From a bacterium (GTDB lineage Bacteria > Ratteibacteria > UBA8468 > B48-G9 > JAFGKM01), in the NCBI GenBank assembly GCA_035370465.1, contig DAOOVW010000057.1:1-9764 (forward strand): DNA of 9,764 nt, read 5' to 3'. Within the stretch, counting starts at the first letter, position 1. Every line of letters starts with the position of its first letter. Positions 6,707 through 9,764 of the stretch are shown here, piece by piece. The notes beneath the pieces were generated by a model that had not been told where the DNA came from, ran no database searches, and was given only the letters and a program-made list of their open reading frames with translations. The translations under genes were made by a program, and so were the position numbers.

Positions 6707-6942
6707 TTTTCCCCCTATGGGTAAAAGTTGTTTTGCTAAAAAAGAAAAATTTTAAATTGTAATTGTAATTTTCATCCCTCCAAAAAGTCATTTAACAACA
6801 TGGTAAATCCGACGCTCCTTTTGGCAAAAGTAATGGGACTATCTCCATCTTCTTTTTGGAGGACACTGAAAAACACGCTTTGTATTTTTCAGTCATCTCG
6901 TATCCGCTGGGTATTTACTATTTTATTATTATCTCTCATAAA
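6707..6942. repeat. Intergenic gap with repeat-like, partly palindromic element
   Basis: The middle of this gap is visibly richer in GC than its surroundings. CCTCCAAAAAG (6777-6787) and CTTTTTGGAGG (6852-6862) form an exact 11-bp inverted repeat spanning 86 bp. Next to it ACTGAAAAA (6865-6873) and TTTTTCAGT (6885-6893) form a perfect 9-bp stem with an 11-nt loop. Short frames are open on both strands (minus 6896-6792, 34 codons; plus 6800-6946, 48 codons), but neither has a ribosome site, so I do not call genes. A weak promoter-like pair, TTGGAG and TACAAT with 16-nt spacing (minus, 6783-6756), could give the hydrolase genes an extra start. No clear terminator is seen. Confidence 0.5.
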
Positions 6943-9447
6943 TTAAACAAACCTACTACAAAACCTACATTCTTTGTCATCACACAACAAAAGCGTTGGA
7001 CACTCTTTTAATGCTTTTATACCCAGGGCATACATTTGTTCTGCCTCAATTACCTTTATCTCTCCAAAACCTAAAACTGCTTTTTTAATAATTAGTCCTT
7101 CTTGTATTAACTTTCTGTACATTTTTGATTCTTCAGCCGGTACACGATAAAAATCTCTATGACCTGGTAGATGTTTTTCTATCAAAATACTCTCTATAGT
7201 CCCATCTTCTTTTTTCATTCTACAAATACATTTCCCAAGATATGGTATGTTTAATTCATCTTCTAAAAAATGAAAAAATGTCGTTGTTGCAAGGTCAGCC
7301 CCAAACCATATCATCTTCCCATTATTTTCAAGTAGTTTCCCAAAAGGACTCCTTCTACAAGTTGGTGGGTCTGTTGGAAGATGGTCAACCAAACATTTAT
7401 TTGCAAGCGGACCTATTCCAGCAACTGAATGTGATGGATGTAAACTTCTTATAACACCTTCTCTTTTCAGAAACATTGATGGAATTTTACCTGTATTTAC
7501 AATATTGCTGTTTTTATCAAAAGGACGGTATATTGGTTCTATTGGAGCGCATTCTCCTTCAAAATAGATATAAGAACTTGTAAAAGTCGGTAAAAGTAGA
7601 GTTCCTTCTTTACCTATAACATCTAAAAACGCATCAATTACTGTATCTGCCCCACCTTCTATATGCCCAAAATGAGACAGCCCACTATGAACTAAAACTA
7701 AATTTCCATTTTTAATTCCTACATCTTTCAATGATTTAATAATATCCTCTTTATTTATACATAAGGTATACTTATTTTTAAGATAGCCATATTCAGCAAG
7801 AAATTCTATTGCCCCTATATATTCTCTTACTTTTGCCTCTTTTATATCCTGTTTTGATTCTATTTCTGCTTCTTGTATAAGATATTTCAGGCTTTTATTT
7901 CCATCCATATTAGCCAGAACTCTTGCAAAAGGACCATATATACAACCATCAGGTAGTTTCCTTCTTTCTTCCTTAGGGACCTTTGCTAAGTCAAAAGGAA
8001 AACCTCTTGTTATTCTTTCAGGTATTATTGTTTCTGCTATTTTCCACAATGTATTGTTTATATCATGATGTTTTTCAATTGATGATATTGATGGTTCTTC
8101 AAGAGTACTCATTTTTGCAGGGTTAGTAGTCAAAACATTGGCAGTAAATGCTGCATAAAAAGTTGAATACTGTTTAACAATTGGTATTTGTATAAAATCC
8201 ATTGTTTGACATGAATTATGATGTACTACTGCTTGCTTAAGTGTCCATATAACTGGAATACCAACGGTAGGGTCTGCTAAAAACATATCATCAAAATATG
8301 CACCTTCTTCTTTTATTTCAAATTTTATATCTGGCAGGTCTTCATTTGGAATATTATTTGCCATTTCTTCAAAAATGGAATTACCAAAAAAAGGAGATGC
8401 TTTTGGACTTAACCAACAATTTACATTCTCACCTTTTCTACAAGTAAGTCCATCTAAATTCATTGCACCTACTACCTCATTTCTTAAATTTCCACCTCTT
8501 TTTTCTACATAAGCAGCGAATCCATACATCTCAAGCCCAGAAACTAATCTGAGCGTAAATTTTGGTTTTGGTAAAATACCTGAATCAAAAAGTGTTTTTA
8601 AGACCTTTGCAATACATATCCCTGTAATAACACCTAATGAATTATCACTTGCCAGGGGCTCATAAAGATGACTTATTAGCCAGAATTCTTTTTTATCTTC
8701 ACCAGGTATTACCCCTGTTACTACATCTACTTCCCCTTCATGTCTTCTACCATCACATTCAACTTTTGCTATGACTTCACCTTTTCTTGATGCTGAAAGA
8801 AGTGTATCTCCTACTTTTGGACTTACACAAAAACCAATAAATGGTCTATCATCTGAATGAACATGCCAGTGATTTCCTTCTGTACAGGCATTCATCCAGC
8901 ATATATCATCAGGTGTTAAATATCGCCCTGTAAGAGAAGTATTAATCCATCCAATTGCTCCCATATCTAATATGTATCTTACTACTTCATCTCTTGGTAG
9001 AATATCTGGGTCAAGAACAACCATTGTTTTATAAGCATCCTGACCATGTGTAAGTTGTTCCCATGTAATAAGACGAACATTCAATCCTTCTGGTGGAGTA
9101 CTAACTGAACCTTTTATTAGATGAAATGGATGCCTTTTATAATCAGCAACAACATTATCTTGCAAAGAAACAGGTGACTTGATTATTGTCAATTTCCCAT
9201 ATGAAGCATCCCAGGCAAGTGGAGTTATTTTATCCTGATAACTTGTTTTTCCATCAGCAGGAAAAGATATTTTTTCCACATTTTGTAGACCAACTTCTTT
9301 TATCAGGCGAGCAGTGAGTTCTGCTGCATTATGATAGTCCTTAAATGTCTGTCCAAATTCAACCTTCCAGAGTCTTTCAATATTATAAAAAAGATATTTT
9401 TCATCTATTATTTCATATATTTGACTATATAGTTTCTTGTTATTCAT
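6943..9447 (-). CDS. Fusion of M28-like aminopeptidase (DUF4910-like, with winged helix) and AAC(3)-type N-acetyltransferase
   Basis: This 834-residue protein joins two enzymes. Residues about 1-445 are an M28-like metallopeptidase: H260 in SHLYEPLASDNSLG with D268, E306 in GLEMYG, D332 in NLDG and H409/H410 in VVHHNSCQTMDF match zinc and catalytic positions of the family. Residues about 470-560 look like the winged helix that follows such domains (DGNKSLKYLI to YIGAIEFLAEYGYL). Residues about 563-834 are a complete AAC(3) fold: LVHSGLSHFG (585-594), GGADTVIDA (598-606), LLLPTF (617-622), SLHPSHSVAG (668-677) with H670 and H673, and SPFGKLL (700-706). AAC(3) enzymes transfer acetyl from acetyl-CoA to an amino group. 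The C-terminus has a CX4CX2C cluster (C822, C827, C830). No signal peptide. The start ATG follows GAGGAG by 10 nt. Clustering with hydrolases and a membrane protein suggests metabolism of an amino compound rather than drug resistance, an inference. Confidence 0.85.
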   Translation of the reverse strand: MNNKKLYSQIYEIIDEKYLFYNIERLWKVEFGQTFKDYHNAAELTARLIKEVGLQNVEKISFPADGKTSYQDKITPLAWDASYGKLTIIKSPVSLQDNVVADYKRHPFHLIKGSVSTPPEGLNVRLITWEQLTHGQDAYKTMVVLDPDILPRDEVVRYILDMGAIGWINTSLTGRYLTPDDICWMNACTEGNHWHVHSDDRPFIGFCVSPKVGDTLLSASRKGEVIAKVECDGRRHEGEVDVVTGVIPGEDKKEFWLISHLYEPLASDNSLGVITGICIAKVLKTLFDSGILPKPKFTLRLVSGLEMYGFAAYVEKRGGNLRNEVVGAMNLDGLTCRKGENVNCWLSPKASPFFGNSIFEEMANNIPNEDLPDIKFEIKEEGAYFDDMFLADPTVGIPVIWTLKQAVVHHNSCQTMDFIQIPIVKQYSTFYAAFTANVLTTNPAKMSTLEEPSISSIEKHHDINNTLWKIAETIIPERITRGFPFDLAKVPKEERRKLPDGCIYGPFARVLANMDGNKSLKYLIQEAEIESKQDIKEAKVREYIGAIEFLAEYGYLKNKYTLCINKEDIIKSLKDVGIKNGNLVLVHSGLSHFGHIEGGADTVIDAFLDVIGKEGTLLLPTFTSSYIYFEGECAPIEPIYRPFDKNSNIVNTGKIPSMFLKREGVIRSLHPSHSVAGIGPLANKCLVDHLPTDPPTCRRSPFGKLLENNGKMIWFGADLATTTFFHFLEDELNIPYLGKCICRMKKEDGTIESILIEKHLPGHRDFYRVPAEESKMYRKLIQEGLIIKKAVLGFGEIKVIEAEQMYALGIKALKECPTLLLCDDKECRFCSRFV

Positions 9448-9517
9448 CTTTCACTTTCTCCTCGTATAATATGTTCGTAAATGTTTTAAAAAACCTTGAT
9501 AATTTTTCTTTTCTCAT
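9440..9517 (-). CDS. Possible 25-residue small ORF between the membrane protein and fusion genes
   Basis: An ATG at 9517-9515 follows the stop codon of the membrane protein gene without a gap (TAA then ATG). The frame runs for 25 basic and acidic residues (begins MRKEKLSRFFK, ends EEKVKDE) and stops at 9440, 8 nt inside the fusion gene. Such stop-start junctions allow translation to continue and would bring ribosomes to the next start. It has no ribosome site of its own and no known family, so it may be only a coupling device or chance. Confidence 0.25.
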   Translation of the reverse strand: MRKEKLSRFFKTFTNILYEEKVKDE

Positions 9518-9764
9518 TTATATCCAGAAAATTAGATTTCCGTGTTTTCCTGTAAAGAAGTCAATTATAAACCATACACCGGCGCATGTGTAAAGACCCA
9601 ATGGCAACCCTAAGAAGAAGTACTTTAACTTTTCATAAATATTTGCTCCACCATACTTTAAAATTAGTTTCTTTATAAGCCAGATAATAAAAATTGAAAA
9701 CCATAAATAATCCATAAGCCATACAGGCCCTATTAAAAAACCAATTGGATGTAATGGCCACCAT
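9518..9764 (-). CDS. C-terminal part of a multi-pass membrane protein resembling DUF6785/DUF6784, 5' end outside window
   Basis: The frame is open to the right edge and gives 82 residues ending in NLIFWI. It has WWPLHPIGFLIGPVW, then a hydrophobic span with WFSIFIIWLIKKLIL, a KYGGANIYEK loop, and a second span FFLGLPLGLYTCAGVWFIIDFF. The WPLHPIGF motif followed by W-F/S and a K-Y-G-G loop is typical of the end of DUF6785/DUF6784 membrane proteins, known from Planctomycetes and related bacteria and often found beside hydrolases. The internal ATG at 9715 is not the start, since the family motif lies upstream of it. The function is unknown; a transport role is only suggested by the membrane spans and the neighbours. 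The next clear gene starts 70 nt after its stop. Confidence 0.7.
   Translation of the reverse strand, partial: WWPLHPIGFLIGPVWLMDYLWFSIFIIWLIKKLILKYGGANIYEKLKYFFLGLPLGLYTCAGVWFIIDFFTGKHGNLIFWI

Noticed and set aside
6800..6946. Plus-strand 48-codon frame in the intergenic element
   Set aside because: No ribosome site, and frames on the other strand are equally open; more likely a property of a repeat.
6943..9447. AAC(3) region as an aminoglycoside resistance gene
   Set aside because: The domain is fused to a peptidase and sits in a hydrolase cluster without any mobile resistance context; many members of this family have other or unknown substrates.

Overview
The window is AT-rich, and every supported gene lies on the minus strand, so it is read from the right edge to the left. 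The content suggests an uncultured bacterium of the PVC/Omnitrophota kind. The clues are a prepilin of the '[22 protein letters not shown]' class with an NLKQ motif, a membrane protein of the DUF6785/DUF6784 type, putative glycoside hydrolases with a GH42-like trimerisation region, and many small palindromic repeats around the prepilin start. The phylum assignment is an inference from gene content only.

Layout in transcription order. (1) 9764-9518 is the C-terminal end of a multi-pass membrane protein resembling DUF6785/DUF6784. (2) 9517-9440 is a possible 25-residue ORF that abuts it. (3) 9447-6943 encodes an 834-residue fusion of an M28-like aminopeptidase with a winged-helix-like linker (DUF4910-like) to a complete AAC(3)-type N-acetyltransferase. 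(4) 6942-6707 is a non-coding gap holding inverted repeats and resembling a small repeat element. (5) 6706-4691 and 4737-2956 are two putative TIM-barrel glycoside hydrolases whose reading frames overlap by 47 nt. (6) 2955-2700 holds a 168-bp inverted-repeat, MITE-like element and a strong sigma70-type promoter. (7) 2699-1662 and 1653-661 are two medium-chain dehydrogenases separated by 8 nt, one with catalytic zinc ligands and one without, followed by a terminator. (8) 628-1 holds a second promoter very similar to the first, a long leader packed with hairpin repeats, and the 5' part of a type IV prepilin-like gene that runs off the left edge.

Genes 1-5 probably form one transcription unit (no clear terminator is visible between them), and the dehydrogenases a second. 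Together they look like an uncharacterised locus for taking apart glycoconjugates. The membrane protein could move a substrate, the two barrel proteins could cleave glycosidic bonds, the M28-AAC(3) fusion could act on an amide or amino group, and the dehydrogenases could oxidise or reduce the released sugar or polyol. The substrate cannot be read from the sequence.

The most unusual points are the M28-AAC(3) fusion, the prepilin whose 63-residue leader is made almost entirely of translated palindromic repeats that end at the processing site, the nesting of one repeat inside another, and the two near-identical promoters, one of which takes its -35 box from the end of a MITE-like element.
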